From the NCBI GenBank assembly GCA_016213265.1, contig JACRBA010000191.1, positions 1 to 47,018 of the forward strand: a stretch of 47,018 nt of DNA, in the 5' to 3' direction. The stretch's first letter is position 1; each line of letters opens with the position of its first letter. This document shows, one piece after another, positions 1 to 8,054 of this stretch. A program made the translations under genes and the position numbers. The notes under the pieces are model-generated. The model searched no databases, was not told where the DNA came from, and saw only the letters and a list, made by a program, of their open reading frames with translations. The DNA is from Burkholderiales bacterium (lineage in GTDB: Bacteria; Pseudomonadota; Gammaproteobacteria; Burkholderiales; Burkholderiaceae_C).

Positions 1-884
1 GCGGCACCCGCTGCGCCCACGGCGCCCACGGCGCCCGCTGCAGCGGCGGGCCGCCGCGCCGCCGGCCGGGCCGGCCACACGTCGGCGGCCAGGCGCACCA
101 CGTCCTTGAAGCGGTCCAGGCCGTGGGTACCGCCATTGACGGCGCGCCGCGCGGCCGCCCAGTCGGCCCGCTCGAAGGCGGCGCGCAGGCGGTCGGCCTG
201 GCCGGCCAGGAACGCCGCCAGCAGCACCGCGGCCACCTCGGGCGCGTTGGCGAGATCGGGCGTGTCGGTCAGCGGCAGGCCGGTGTGCTCGCCCAGGCGG
301 GTGTAGTTCGCGCGGCCGGTCAGCTGCACGAAGCCGCGGCCCCGGAAGCGTGCGCCGTCGCCCGCCTGGCGGTTGCCCAGCGCGCGCCGGCCCTCGTAGG
401 CCGAGAACGGCGCCCCGCCCGCCGGGGTGTTGAACTTGGAGGGCAGCTCGGCGATGGGCACGAAGCCCTCGGTTTCCGCACGGATGGTGCCCAGCGCGGC
501 CACCACCATGGCGCGGTCGGTCAGGCCGGCGGCAGCGAGCGCCGCCTCGATGTAGGGCAGGTAACGGGCCACGTTGGCGGGCTTGGTGGCGGGGAACAGG
601 CGCGTCACGGCCGACACGCTCAGGGGCGTCTCCTGAAAGCGATCGCCGGGCGGCTCCATCAGGCCCAGCAGCACCTGGCAGCGTGGCCCCACCAGGCCAT
701 CGGCGATGACGCCCACGCCGGCCTGCCAGCGCCGGATCGCCGCGTCGAAGCCCTCGTCGATGGGGGCGCGCCGCCGCGCCAGCGTGGGAAACCAGGTGGC
801 GTCGGCGCCCAGTTCACGCCGCAGGGCAGTGGCGAGGCGGTCGACATCGGGGCCCTGGTCGCCCCGGCGGAGGATGGCTGGCAT
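1..884 (-). CDS. Peptidoglycan-binding / GH19 chitinase-like endolysin (3' end beyond window)
   Basis: I translated this frame directly; it is open from an ATG at 884 to the window edge, so the C-terminus is missing. Residues 3-75 look like a PG_binding_1 domain (start MPAILRRGDQGPDVDRL). Residues about 85-265 match the GH19 lysozyme/chitinase fold: AETEGF at 136-141 (region of the catalytic Glu), RFRGRGFVQLTGRANY at 179-194, and VNGGTHGLDRF at 249-259. The family cleaves peptidoglycan or chitin beta-1,4 linkages. There is no signal peptide, as in phage endolysins, which need a holin or another exporter. The visible tail is low-complexity Ala/Gly/Val/Pro. A good SD (AGGAG) lies 8 nt upstream of the ATG. 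No phage genes are visible, so it may be a domesticated lysin or a secretion-system effector. Confident for the domain family, not for the role. Confidence 0.8.
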   Translation of the reverse strand, partial: MPAILRRGDQGPDVDRLATALRRELGADATWFPTLARRRAPIDEGFDAAIRRWQAGVGVIADGLVGPRCQVLLGLMEPPGDRFQETPLSVSAVTRLFPATKPANVARYLPYIEAALAAAGLTDRAMVVAALGTIRAETEGFVPIAELPSKFNTPAGGAPFSAYEGRRALGNRQAGDGARFRGRGFVQLTGRANYTRLGEHTGLPLTDTPDLANAPEVAAVLLAAFLAGQADRLRAAFERADWAAARRAVNGGTHGLDRFKDVVRLAADVWPARPAARRPAAAAGAVGAVGAAGA

Positions 885-1124
885 GGTGGACGGTCTCCTG
901 CGTGGTGCGGATGCGGCGCCAGCGCTGGCCCCGCATGCCCGGGCGAGTATCCGCCCCATCCGAGGCGTGTGCAGCACCTGTTTCGAGGGAGCCGGGCCCC
1001 GCAGGCAAGGGGGCCGGGCGGCTGACAAAAAACGAAACACAGCGAGACGCCACCGAAAGGACGGCGCCCCGGCGGGCCGGCACGATCGGCCCATCGACGA
1101 TTCCACCCCGTGAAGGAGCCCGCC

Positions 1125-1622
1125 ATGCGAACCTGGATCAAGAACTCACTCATTGCCCTGCTGGGCGCCAGCACCGTGCTCGGGGGCCTGGCGGTGGCGC
1201 AGGGCGTGCGCGGTGGCTGCTGGCACGGCCATGGGGCGTTCAGCGGCCCCATGAGCGAGGCGGACGCGGCCCGCTGGCGCGAACGCATGCTCGAGCGTGC
1301 CGGCAAGGAGCTGTCGCTCGATGCCACCCAGCGCGAGCGCCTGTCCGCGCTGATGGACGCCGCGCGCCAGCAGCGGCAGGCGCTGGTGGCCGCGGGCGGC
1401 GACCCGCGCACGGCGCTGGCCGGCTTCATCGCCGGCGAGCGCTTCGACGCCGCGGGGGCCCAGGCCTGGGCGCTGGACAAGCTGGACGGCCTGCGCGAGG
1501 CGAGCCCCGCCCTCATCGCCGCCACCGCCGCCTTCTACGACAGCCTGCGGCCCGAGCAGCAGCAGCAACTGCGCGACCTGCTGGCCCAGGGGCCGCGCGC
1601 TCGCCATGCCTGGGGCGGCTGA
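1125..1622 (+). CDS. Spy/CpxP-family periplasmic protein
   Basis: 165 aa. Residues 1-26 form a signal peptide (Lys near the N-terminus, then LIALLGASTVLGGLAVA), so the product should be periplasmic. The mature part is helical and Gln/Arg-rich, with two LTxxQ-type motifs (SLDATQRERL about residue 65 and SLRPEQQQQLRDLL near the C-terminus), the hallmark of Spy/CpxP chaperones that bind unfolded envelope proteins. I chose ATG 1125 because AAGGAG lies 6 nt upstream; the GTG at 1110 lacks an SD. It is the first gene of a tight operon with a membrane protein, an OmpR-type regulator and a sensor kinase. This suggests it feeds back on the kinase as CpxP does on CpxA; that role is inferred. Confidence 0.75.
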   Translation: MRTWIKNSLIALLGASTVLGGLAVAQGVRGGCWHGHGAFSGPMSEADAARWRERMLERAGKELSLDATQRERLSALMDAARQQRQALVAAGGDPRTALAGFIAGERFDAAGAQAWALDKLDGLREASPALIAATAAFYDSLRPEQQQQLRDLLAQGPRARHAWGG

Positions 1623-2002
1623 TGGCCGCGGCGACGAGTGTGGCACCCTGGCGCCACCTGCCGGTGGGCCGTGCGGTGATGAGCGGGTCGCTGGCGCTGC
1701 TGGCAGGCACGGCCCTGTGGCTGGACGCTTCGTTCGGTGCCGACGCCTCCGGTGCGCAGGCGCGCCTGCTGGCCTGGCACGCGGTGAGCGTGCTGGGGCT
1801 CGCCGCCCTGGGCTGGAGCGCGCTGTGGGCGTCGCCGTGGCCGCCGGGTGTGGGGCGCGCCGTGGCCGGCCTGGCGGCCGTGCTCATCGCCGGCGGCACC
1901 GTGCTCACGGGCGGTGATGGGCCGGCTCTCGTGGCGGTGGGTGGCGCGGCGCTGCTGTTCGCGCTCGGCCAGCGCTGGTCGCGGCAGGAGATCCGTTGGT
2001 GA
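1622..2002 (+). CDS. Small four-helix membrane protein (DUF423-like)
   Basis: 126 aa, with about four predicted membrane segments (for example SLALLAGTALWLDASF, WHAVSVLGLAALGWSALW, AVAGLAAVLIAGGTVLTGG and LVAVGGAALLFALGQRW). The topology and the WHAVSVLGL / GGTVLTGG spacing recall DUF423 (YgdD-like) inner-membrane proteins of unknown function, but similarity is weak. The ATG overlaps the stop of the Spy-like gene by one base (TGATG), and the response regulator starts 25 nt after its stop, so it is very likely co-transcribed and translationally coupled. A role in envelope sensing is inferred from context only. Confidence 0.6.
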   Translation: MAAATSVAPWRHLPVGRAVMSGSLALLAGTALWLDASFGADASGAQARLLAWHAVSVLGLAALGWSALWASPWPPGVGRAVAGLAAVLIAGGTVLTGGDGPALVAVGGAALLFALGQRWSRQEIRW

Positions 2003-2027
2003 GCCGTGGCTGTGCCACCATGCGCGC

Positions 2028-2738
2028 ATGCCTCGACTGCTGCTGATCGACGACGACGAGCACCTGGCGCGGCCGCTGGGGGCCTACCTGGCCCGCTTCG
2101 GCTTCGAGCTGGCGTGGGCCGGGCGGCCGAGCCAGGGCCTGGCGCGGCTGCGCGCCGAGCCCTTCGACGCCGCCATCCTCGACGTGATGCTGCCCGAGAT
2201 GGACGGCTTCGAACTGCTGCGCACGCTGCGCCGCGAGGGCGGGGCGGTGGGGGCGCTGCCGGTGGTCATGCTCACCGCCCGCGGCGAGCTGCCGGACAAG
2301 GTGGCGGGGCTGGAGCTGGGTGCCGACGACTACCTGCCCAAGCCCTTCGAGCCGCGTGAGCTGGCCGCGCGCCTGCAGACGGTGCTGCGCCGCCACCGCG
2401 CCGCGCCGCCAGCCGCGGCCGCCAGCGTTCCGCCGGACCGGCTGTGCTTCGACGGGCTGACGGAGGACCAGGCGCGGCGAGAGGTGCAGCGGCATGGCCA
2501 GGTGGTGGAACTCACCGGTACGGAGTTCGCCCTGCTGGCGCTGCTGGCCGGCGAGCCGCGCAAGGTCTTCGGCCGCGACGAGATCCTCAACCGCCTGCGC
2601 GGCCACGACGCCGACCTGGCCACCCGCGCGGTGGACATCCTGGTGTCGCGCCTGCGCCGCAAGCTCGAGCCGCTGGACTGCATCAAGACGCTGCGCAACG
2701 CGGGCTACGCCTTCGCCGGCGCGCCGGTGGTGGCATGA
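2028..2738 (+). CDS. OmpR/PhoB-family response regulator
   Basis: 236 aa. The N-terminal receiver domain (1-118) has the acidic pocket D8-D10, the phosphoacceptor D52 (AAILDVMLPEMDGFE), T83 and K105 (LPKPFEP). The C-terminal winged-helix DNA-binding domain (about 140-232) shows LTGTEFALLALLAGEPRKVFGRDEI-type helices and the VDILVSRLRRKLE recognition segment. The stop overlaps the start of the sensor kinase by ATGA, a classical coupled pair. In this context it should control the operon starting at 1125 and other envelope genes, similar to CpxR/RstA-type regulators. The start was chosen at the ATG giving the canonical MPRLLLIDDDE N-terminus; no SD is visible. Confidence 0.92.
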   Translation: MPRLLLIDDDEHLARPLGAYLARFGFELAWAGRPSQGLARLRAEPFDAAILDVMLPEMDGFELLRTLRREGGAVGALPVVMLTARGELPDKVAGLELGADDYLPKPFEPRELAARLQTVLRRHRAAPPAAAASVPPDRLCFDGLTEDQARREVQRHGQVVELTGTEFALLALLAGEPRKVFGRDEILNRLRGHDADLATRAVDILVSRLRRKLEPLDCIKTLRNAGYAFAGAPVVA

Positions 2739-4123
2739 AGGCGCATCGCGTGTCCACTCCCCCGGCGTCGGCCGGCGCGCCGGCCGGTGCGGCGACCGAC
2801 CCGTCCACCTGGCGCCTGTGCAGCGACCCGCGCTGGCACCGTCGCTGGCAGCACCGCTGGCGGCACTCGCTGTGGCTGCGGCTGATGGCGCTGTTCCTCG
2901 CGCTGGCGCTGGCCATCGCCTTCACCTTCATGGTGGGCATGCAGCGGGCGTTCAGCGGCGGCTGGCGCGATGTCGTGCGCCCGCTGGTGGCCGACTACGT
3001 GGACCGCCTGGCCGACGACATCGGCAGCCCGCCCGACCTGGCACGCGCGCAGGCGCTGGCCGAGCGCTTGCCCGTGGCCATCGAGATCACCGGGCCGGTG
3101 GTCAACTGGCGCTCGGCGGCGCGCTGGCCCGATGCCGTGAAGGACCACCCGCTGGAGATGCTGGTGCGGCAGACGGCCGACGGGCACCGCCTGCGCTTCG
3201 GTGTGGACGCCCAGGCCTGGATGGCACGGCCGCGCGGCGTGGCCTGGGTGACGCTGGGCGTGCTGCTGGCGCTGTGCGCGGTGGCGTGGAAGCTGGCGCA
3301 CCACCTGTTCCGCCCGCTGCAGGCCATCGGCGCCGGGGTGGAGCGCTTCGGCCGCGGCGAATTCACCCAGCCGATTCCGGTGCACCGCCACGACGAGCTG
3401 GGCGCGCTGGCCGAGCAGGTGAACACCATGGCGGCCGATCTCTCGGGCCTGCTCGATGCCAAGCGGGCGCTGCTGCTGGCCATCAGCCACGAGCTGCGGT
3501 CACCGCTCACCCGGGCGCGCCTGAACGCCGAGCTGGTGGCCGAGGGGCCGGAGCGCGACGCGCTGCTGCGCGACCTGGCCGAGATGCGCGACCTGATCAC
3601 GAGCCTGCTGGAAAGCGAGCGCCTGTCGCAGCCCCACGTGGCGCTGCACCGCGAGCCCACCGACCTGTCGGCGCTGGTGCACGGCCTGCTCGCCGCGCCG
3701 CCGCTGGCGCAGGGTGGGGTGCGGGTGTCGCTGCCCGAGGCGCTGCCGGCGGCGGCGGTGGACCGCACCCGCCTGGCCCTGCTGCTGCGCAACCTGCTGG
3801 ACAACGCGGTGCGCCACGGTGGGGCGGCTGCCGCGCCGCCGGAGCTCAGCGGCCAGTGGGACGGCGCCACGCTGACCGTGACCGTGCGCGACCACGGCCC
3901 CGGCGTGCCGCCCGAGCTGCTGGACCACCTGGCCGAGCCCTTCTTCCGCGCCGATGCCGCGCGCGAGCGCCGCACGGGGGGCGTGGGACTGGGCCTCACG
4001 CTGTGCCGGCTGGTGGCGCAGGCCCATGGCGGCCGCCTGCACTTCGAGAACGCCGGCCCCGGCCTGCGCGCCGTGCTCAGCCTGCCATGGGCGGCTGCAG
4101 CAGGGCGTCCATCGCCCGGTTGA
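2735..4123 (+). CDS. Membrane sensor histidine kinase
   Basis: 462 aa. Transmembrane segments at about 47-69 and 168-188 flank a periplasmic sensor domain of about 98 residues. Then come a HAMP domain (about 189-240, FRPLQAIGAGVERFGRGEF), HisKA with phosphoacceptor H252 (LLAISHELRSPLTRAR), an N box (LLLRNLLDNAVRHGG), G1 (VRDHGPGVP) and G2 (GGVGLGLTLC). The N-terminus has a cytoplasmic Arg/Trp-rich stretch. It is translationally coupled to its regulator (ATGA). The last 47 nt overlap the 3' end of the convergent hybrid kinase gene. It is probably the CpxA/RstB-like partner of the regulator at 2028. The stimulus is unknown, but the Spy-like protein points to misfolded envelope protein or metal stress. 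Confidence 0.92.
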   Translation: MKAHRVSTPPASAGAPAGAATDPSTWRLCSDPRWHRRWQHRWRHSLWLRLMALFLALALAIAFTFMVGMQRAFSGGWRDVVRPLVADYVDRLADDIGSPPDLARAQALAERLPVAIEITGPVVNWRSAARWPDAVKDHPLEMLVRQTADGHRLRFGVDAQAWMARPRGVAWVTLGVLLALCAVAWKLAHHLFRPLQAIGAGVERFGRGEFTQPIPVHRHDELGALAEQVNTMAADLSGLLDAKRALLLAISHELRSPLTRARLNAELVAEGPERDALLRDLAEMRDLITSLLESERLSQPHVALHREPTDLSALVHGLLAAPPLAQGGVRVSLPEALPAAAVDRTRLALLLRNLLDNAVRHGGAAAAPPELSGQWDGATLTVTVRDHGPGVPPELLDHLAEPFFRADAARERRTGGVGLGLTLCRLVAQAHGGRLHFENAGPGLRAVLSLPWAAAAGRPSPG

Positions 4124-6074
4124 ACAGCTCGAAGTCCAGCGGCTTGGTCCAGTAGTCGACGAAGCCGGCCGCCAGCGCGGCATGGATGTCCTCGCGCATG
4201 GCGTTGGCCGACAGGGCGATGCACGGGATGCGGGCCGTGCGCGGGTCGGCCCGCAGCCGCGCGAGCACCTCGGTGCCGGGCATGTCGGGCAGCTGCATGT
4301 CGAGCAGGATGAGCGCGGGCGCCAGGTCGACGGCCATGGCCAGGCCGCTGCGGCCATCGGGCGCGGCCGCGAAGCGCAGGCCCGGGCGGCGTTCGGCCAG
4401 CTCCTGCACGATCATCACGTTGACCTCGTTGTCCTCGATGTACAGCAGCAGGGGGCGGGGGCTGGGCGCCGGCCGCACGGTGCTGCGCGGCCCGCCCGCG
4501 CCGGCAGGCGGCGCCTCTTCGAGGGGAATGAAACCGCTCGGGCCGAGCAGCGGCTCGTCCTCGTCCGCGCGCCGCAGCCACAGCTCGAACTCGCTGCCCT
4601 GGCCCACCACGCTGCGCGCGGTGACCTCGCCGCCCATGCGCTGCATGAGCGTGCGCACGACGGCCAGGCCGATGCCCACGCCCGGCACGCCCGGGTGGCG
4701 CTGGGCGGCGCGCTGGAAGGGCTCGAAGGCGCGCTCCAGCGCTTCCTGCGTCATGCCGTGCCCGCTGTCGCGCACGGTGACGAGCAGGCGCTCGTCCGAG
4801 GTGGCGCGCGCCGTGACCTGCACCCAGCCGCCGCGCCGGTTGTACTTGATGGCGTTGGTGAGCAGGTTGAGCAGCACCTGGCGGATCCACAGCGCGTCAC
4901 CATGCGCGGCCAGGTCGGGCGGCTCCACCACGGGCGGATGCAGGCGGATCTGGCGCTCGGCCGCCGGGCCCTCCACCAGCGGCAGGGTGTCGGCCAGCAG
5001 CGGTGCCAGCGGCACGGCCCCCAACGGGTGCGTGGCCTCGGCGCCGGGGCGCGCCAGCTCGAGCACGTCGTTGATGAGGGCCAGCAGGTGGCGCCCGGCG
5101 GACTGGATGTGCTCCAGGCGCGAGCGGCGGGCGGGCTCGTCCAGCCGGTCGCCCGCGGCCAGCATCAGCTCGGTGAAGCCGAGAATGGCGTTCAGCGGCG
5201 TGCGCAGCTCGTGGCTCATGCGGGCCAGCAGCTCCGACTTGGCCTCGCTCTCGCGCTGCGCCAGCGCGGCGGCCTGGCGCTCCTGCTCGGCGGCGCGCGC
5301 GGCGGTGATGTCCCAGTTCACGCCGATGCGGCGCACGACGCGGCCCTGTTCGTCAAGCACCGGCATGGAGCGCGAGGCCAGCCAGCGCACGCTGCCATCG
5401 GGCAGCAGCACGCGGAACTCGTACTGGGTGATTTCATCGCCGGCCGAGGCGCGGAAGATCTGCTGGCTGACACGGTCGCGGTCGTCCGGGTGCACCAGCC
5501 GGGTCATCTGCTCCAGCGAGGGCGCCCGCGGCTGCGGGGCCAGGCCGCGCAGCAGGAACATCTGCTCGTCCCAGCGGCTATGGCCGTCGGGCAGGTCCCA
5601 CTCCCAGGTGCCGATGCCCGCGGTGCGGGCGATCAGCGCGATGCGCTGGTTGGCGTCACGCAGGCGCTGCTCGTCGCGCAGCCGCTCGGTCACGTCGAGC
5701 AGCATGCCGAAGAAGCTCACCAGGTGGCCCTGGGCGTCGCGGATGGGCATGCGCCGCGAGAGCACATGGCGCCAGCGGCCGTCGCGGTGGCGAAAGCGCG
5801 ACACCAGCTCCACCGCCTGGTTGAGCTGTCGCGACCGGTGGGCCGCCTCTTCCACGCCGGCACGGTCTTCCGGGTGGATGAGCGACATGATCGCCTCCAC
5901 TGCGAGCCCGCTGACGCGCGGCTGCAGGCCGAGCAGGCGAAACGAGGCCGCGTTGGCGTGCACCACCTGGCGGGCGATGTCCATGCGCCAGATGCCCACG
6001 CCCGACATGTCGAGCGCGAGGTGCAGCTGCTCCAGATCGAAGCTCGGATCCTGCGGTGAGTCGAAAGTGGGCAT
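4077..6074 (-). CDS. PAS-PAS hybrid sensor histidine kinase with C-terminal receiver
   Basis: 665 aa, soluble (no membrane segments). Order: PAS (about 15-130, ends FFGMLLDVTE), PAS (about 145-260, ends IGVNWDITAAR), short coiled coil, HisKA with H288 (ARMSHELRTPLNAILGF), HATPase_c (N box QVLLNLLTNAIKYN; G boxes VRDSGHGM and GVGIGLAVV), then a receiver domain (about 542-662) with D592 (LILLDMQLPDMPG) and K644. No output domain and no adjacent regulator, so it probably passes phosphate to a separate Hpt protein or is regulated by its own receiver. ATG 6074 is preferred to the GTG at 6092; neither has an SD. It is convergent with, and overlaps, the kinase at 2735-4123. Confidence 0.9.
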   Translation of the reverse strand: MPTFDSPQDPSFDLEQLHLALDMSGVGIWRMDIARQVVHANAASFRLLGLQPRVSGLAVEAIMSLIHPEDRAGVEEAAHRSRQLNQAVELVSRFRHRDGRWRHVLSRRMPIRDAQGHLVSFFGMLLDVTERLRDEQRLRDANQRIALIARTAGIGTWEWDLPDGHSRWDEQMFLLRGLAPQPRAPSLEQMTRLVHPDDRDRVSQQIFRASAGDEITQYEFRVLLPDGSVRWLASRSMPVLDEQGRVVRRIGVNWDITAARAAEQERQAAALAQRESEAKSELLARMSHELRTPLNAILGFTELMLAAGDRLDEPARRSRLEHIQSAGRHLLALINDVLELARPGAEATHPLGAVPLAPLLADTLPLVEGPAAERQIRLHPPVVEPPDLAAHGDALWIRQVLLNLLTNAIKYNRRGGWVQVTARATSDERLLVTVRDSGHGMTQEALERAFEPFQRAAQRHPGVPGVGIGLAVVRTLMQRMGGEVTARSVVGQGSEFELWLRRADEDEPLLGPSGFIPLEEAPPAGAGGPRSTVRPAPSPRPLLLYIEDNEVNVMIVQELAERRPGLRFAAAPDGRSGLAMAVDLAPALILLDMQLPDMPGTEVLARLRADPRTARIPCIALSANAMREDIHAALAAGFVDYWTKPLDFELFNRAMDALLQPPMAG

Positions 6075-6164
6075 CGGGCGGGATCGTCGCACGAAAGACA
6101 GTGTTCAGTGGCGGCCGTATCGCGCCGTGACACCTGCGCGACGCCCCCACGCGACGGCCCTGGC

Positions 6165-6170
6165 CAGAAT
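6165..6170 (+). promoter_or_regulatory. -10-like hexamer CAGAAT, start-proximal
   Basis: CAGAAT ends 8 nt before the ATG at 6179 and no SD is present between them. Transcription would begin at or next to the start codon, giving a leaderless mRNA. One of eight similar cases in the window. Confidence 0.45.
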
Positions 6171-6178
6171 CCGCGCCC

Positions 6179-8002
6179 ATGCAGACGACGACGCTGAAGG
6201 CGCCCGTGCAGGGCCAGGTGAGGGTGGTGGCGGTGCAGCCCGGGGACCCGGTCGCCGCCGGGCAGGTGCTGCTGGTGCTCGAATCCATGAAGATGGAAGT
6301 GCCGGTCGAGGCGCCGCACGCCGGCCAGGTGCAGACGGTGTGGGTGCAGCCCGGCGACGTGGTGGCCGAGGGTGAGGCGCTCCTGGCCTGCGTGGCCGGG
6401 GAGCCTGGCACCGCACCGGCGTGGCCAGGCGCCGAGGTGGCCTCGCCTGCGCCCGCCGAGCACCCGCAGGCCGCCGAGCTGCGGGCGCGGCGCCACGCCC
6501 TCACCGACGCCGCCCGGCCCGAGGCCGCCGCCCGGCGCCACGCCGCGGGCGGCCGCACCGTGCGGGAGAACGTGGCAGCGCTGCTCGACGCCGGCAGCTT
6601 CACGGAGTACGGCGGGCTGGCCGTGGCGGCGCAGCGCAGCCGCCGGCCACTGGACGAGCTCATCGCCCAGACGCCGGCCGACGGCCTGGTCACCGGCATC
6701 GGCACCGTGGGGGCCGGGCTGCACGGCCCCGAGCGCGCGCGCTGCGCGGTGATGGCCTACGACTACTCGGTGCTGGCGGGCACGCAGGGCGTGTTCAACC
6801 ACCGCAAGGCCGACCGGCTGCTGGAGGTGGCCGAGCGGCTGTCGCTGCCGGTGGTGCTGTTCGCCGAGGGCGGCGGAGGGCGCCCGGGCGACGTGGACTG
6901 GCCCATCGTCGCCGGCCTCGACTGCACCACCTTCGCGCGTTGGGCGGGGCTGGCGGGCCGGGTGCCCCGCATTGCGGTGGTGGCTGGGCGCTGCTTCGCC
7001 GGCAATGCGGCGCTGGCGGGCAGTGCCGACGTGCTCATCGCCACCGAATCGGCCAGCCTCGGCATGGGCGGGCCGGCCATGATCGAGGGCGGCGGCCTGG
7101 GCAGGGTGGCGGCTGAGGACGTGGGCCCCGTGCCGGTGCTGGCGCCGGCGGGCGTGGTGGACCTGCGCGTGGCCGACGAGGCGGCCGCGGTGCAGGCGGC
7201 TCGTCGCTACCTGGGCTTCTTCCAGGGCGCGGTGCCGGCCCGCGCGGCGGGTGACCAGGCCGCGCTGCGTCACGCGGTGCCGCCGAACCGGCAGGCGGTG
7301 TTCGACCCGCGGCCCATCGTGGCCACGCTGGCCGACGGCGGCGACGTGATGGAGCTGCGCGCCGATTTCGGCCCCGGCGTGGTGACCGCGCTGGCGCGCA
7401 TCGACGGGCGCACCGTGGCGGTGGCCGCCAGCCACCCTCGCCATTTGGGTGGCGCGCTCGATGTGGCGGCCTGCGACAAGCTCGCGCGCTTCATGCAGCT
7501 GGCCGACGCCTTCGGCCTGCCGCTGGTGACGCTGGTCGACACGCCGGGCTTCATGGTGGGCCCGGCGGCCGAGGCCACGGGCCTGGTGCGCCACGCCGGC
7601 CGGCTGTTCGTGCAGGCGGCCGCGCTGCGTGTGCCTGTGTTCAGCGTGGTGCTGCGCCGCGGCTTCGGCCTGGGCGCGATGGCGCTGACGGCGGGGCACT
7701 TCCACGCGCCCGTGGCCACCGCGGCATGGCCGGGCGCCGAGTGCGGTGCCATGGGCATCGAGGGGGCCGTGCGCCTGGGCTTCCGCAAGGAGCTGGAGGC
7801 GGCGGGGGCCGGCCGCGAGGCGCTGTTCGAGCGGCTGGTGGCCGAGCATGCCGCGCGCGGGCGGGCCATCAACCTGGCCAGCCACCTGGAGATCGACGAT
7901 GTGATCGACCCGGCCGAGACGCGCGACTGGCTGGTGCGTGGCCTGCGGGCGGCGGCCGGCACGCCGCTGGCGCCCCGCCGCGCCACGCTCGACACCTGGT
8001 AG
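6179..8002 (+). CDS. Biotin carboxyl carrier-carboxyltransferase fusion (acyl-CoA carboxylase)
   Basis: 607 aa. Residues 1-72 form a biotinyl domain with the attachment motif LESMKM (K38). After a linker rich in Ala/Arg (about 73-125), the rest is a PccB/AccD5-type carboxyltransferase: N-terminal half with MAYDYSVLAGTQGVFNHRKADRLLEVA and MGGPAMIEGGG, C-terminal half with LVTLVDTPGFMVGPAAEATG and GAECGAMGIEGAVRLGFRKE segments. The enzyme would move CO2 from carboxybiotin to an acyl-CoA. A biotin carboxylase subunit is needed but none is encoded in the window, so it must use one from elsewhere. Fusing BCCP to CT rather than to biotin carboxylase is unusual. Substrate not determinable. No SD; see the -10 at 6165. 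Confidence 0.88.
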   Translation: MQTTTLKAPVQGQVRVVAVQPGDPVAAGQVLLVLESMKMEVPVEAPHAGQVQTVWVQPGDVVAEGEALLACVAGEPGTAPAWPGAEVASPAPAEHPQAAELRARRHALTDAARPEAAARRHAAGGRTVRENVAALLDAGSFTEYGGLAVAAQRSRRPLDELIAQTPADGLVTGIGTVGAGLHGPERARCAVMAYDYSVLAGTQGVFNHRKADRLLEVAERLSLPVVLFAEGGGGRPGDVDWPIVAGLDCTTFARWAGLAGRVPRIAVVAGRCFAGNAALAGSADVLIATESASLGMGGPAMIEGGGLGRVAAEDVGPVPVLAPAGVVDLRVADEAAAVQAARRYLGFFQGAVPARAAGDQAALRHAVPPNRQAVFDPRPIVATLADGGDVMELRADFGPGVVTALARIDGRTVAVAASHPRHLGGALDVAACDKLARFMQLADAFGLPLVTLVDTPGFMVGPAAEATGLVRHAGRLFVQAAALRVPVFSVVLRRGFGLGAMALTAGHFHAPVATAAWPGAECGAMGIEGAVRLGFRKELEAAGAGREALFERLVAEHAARGRAINLASHLEIDDVIDPAETRDWLVRGLRAAAGTPLAPRRATLDTW

Positions 8003-8038
8003 CCCGGCGCGGGGGCGGGCGAGGGCCACGGGTGGCGC

Positions 8039-8044
8039 CACAAT
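8039..8044 (+). promoter_or_regulatory. -10-like hexamer CACAAT, start-proximal
   Basis: CACAAT ends 10 nt before the ATG at 8055; no SD follows. Suggests a leaderless or nearly leaderless transcript for the dioxygenase gene. Confidence 0.4.
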
Positions 8045-8054
8045 CGGCAGCACC

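Noticed and set aside
123-1025. Open frame of 300 codons on the plus strand
   Set aside because: It is antisense to the GH19 endolysin, whose motifs are unambiguous on the minus strand; composition (Ala/Arg/Gly/His-rich) is typical of shadow frames in GC-rich DNA.
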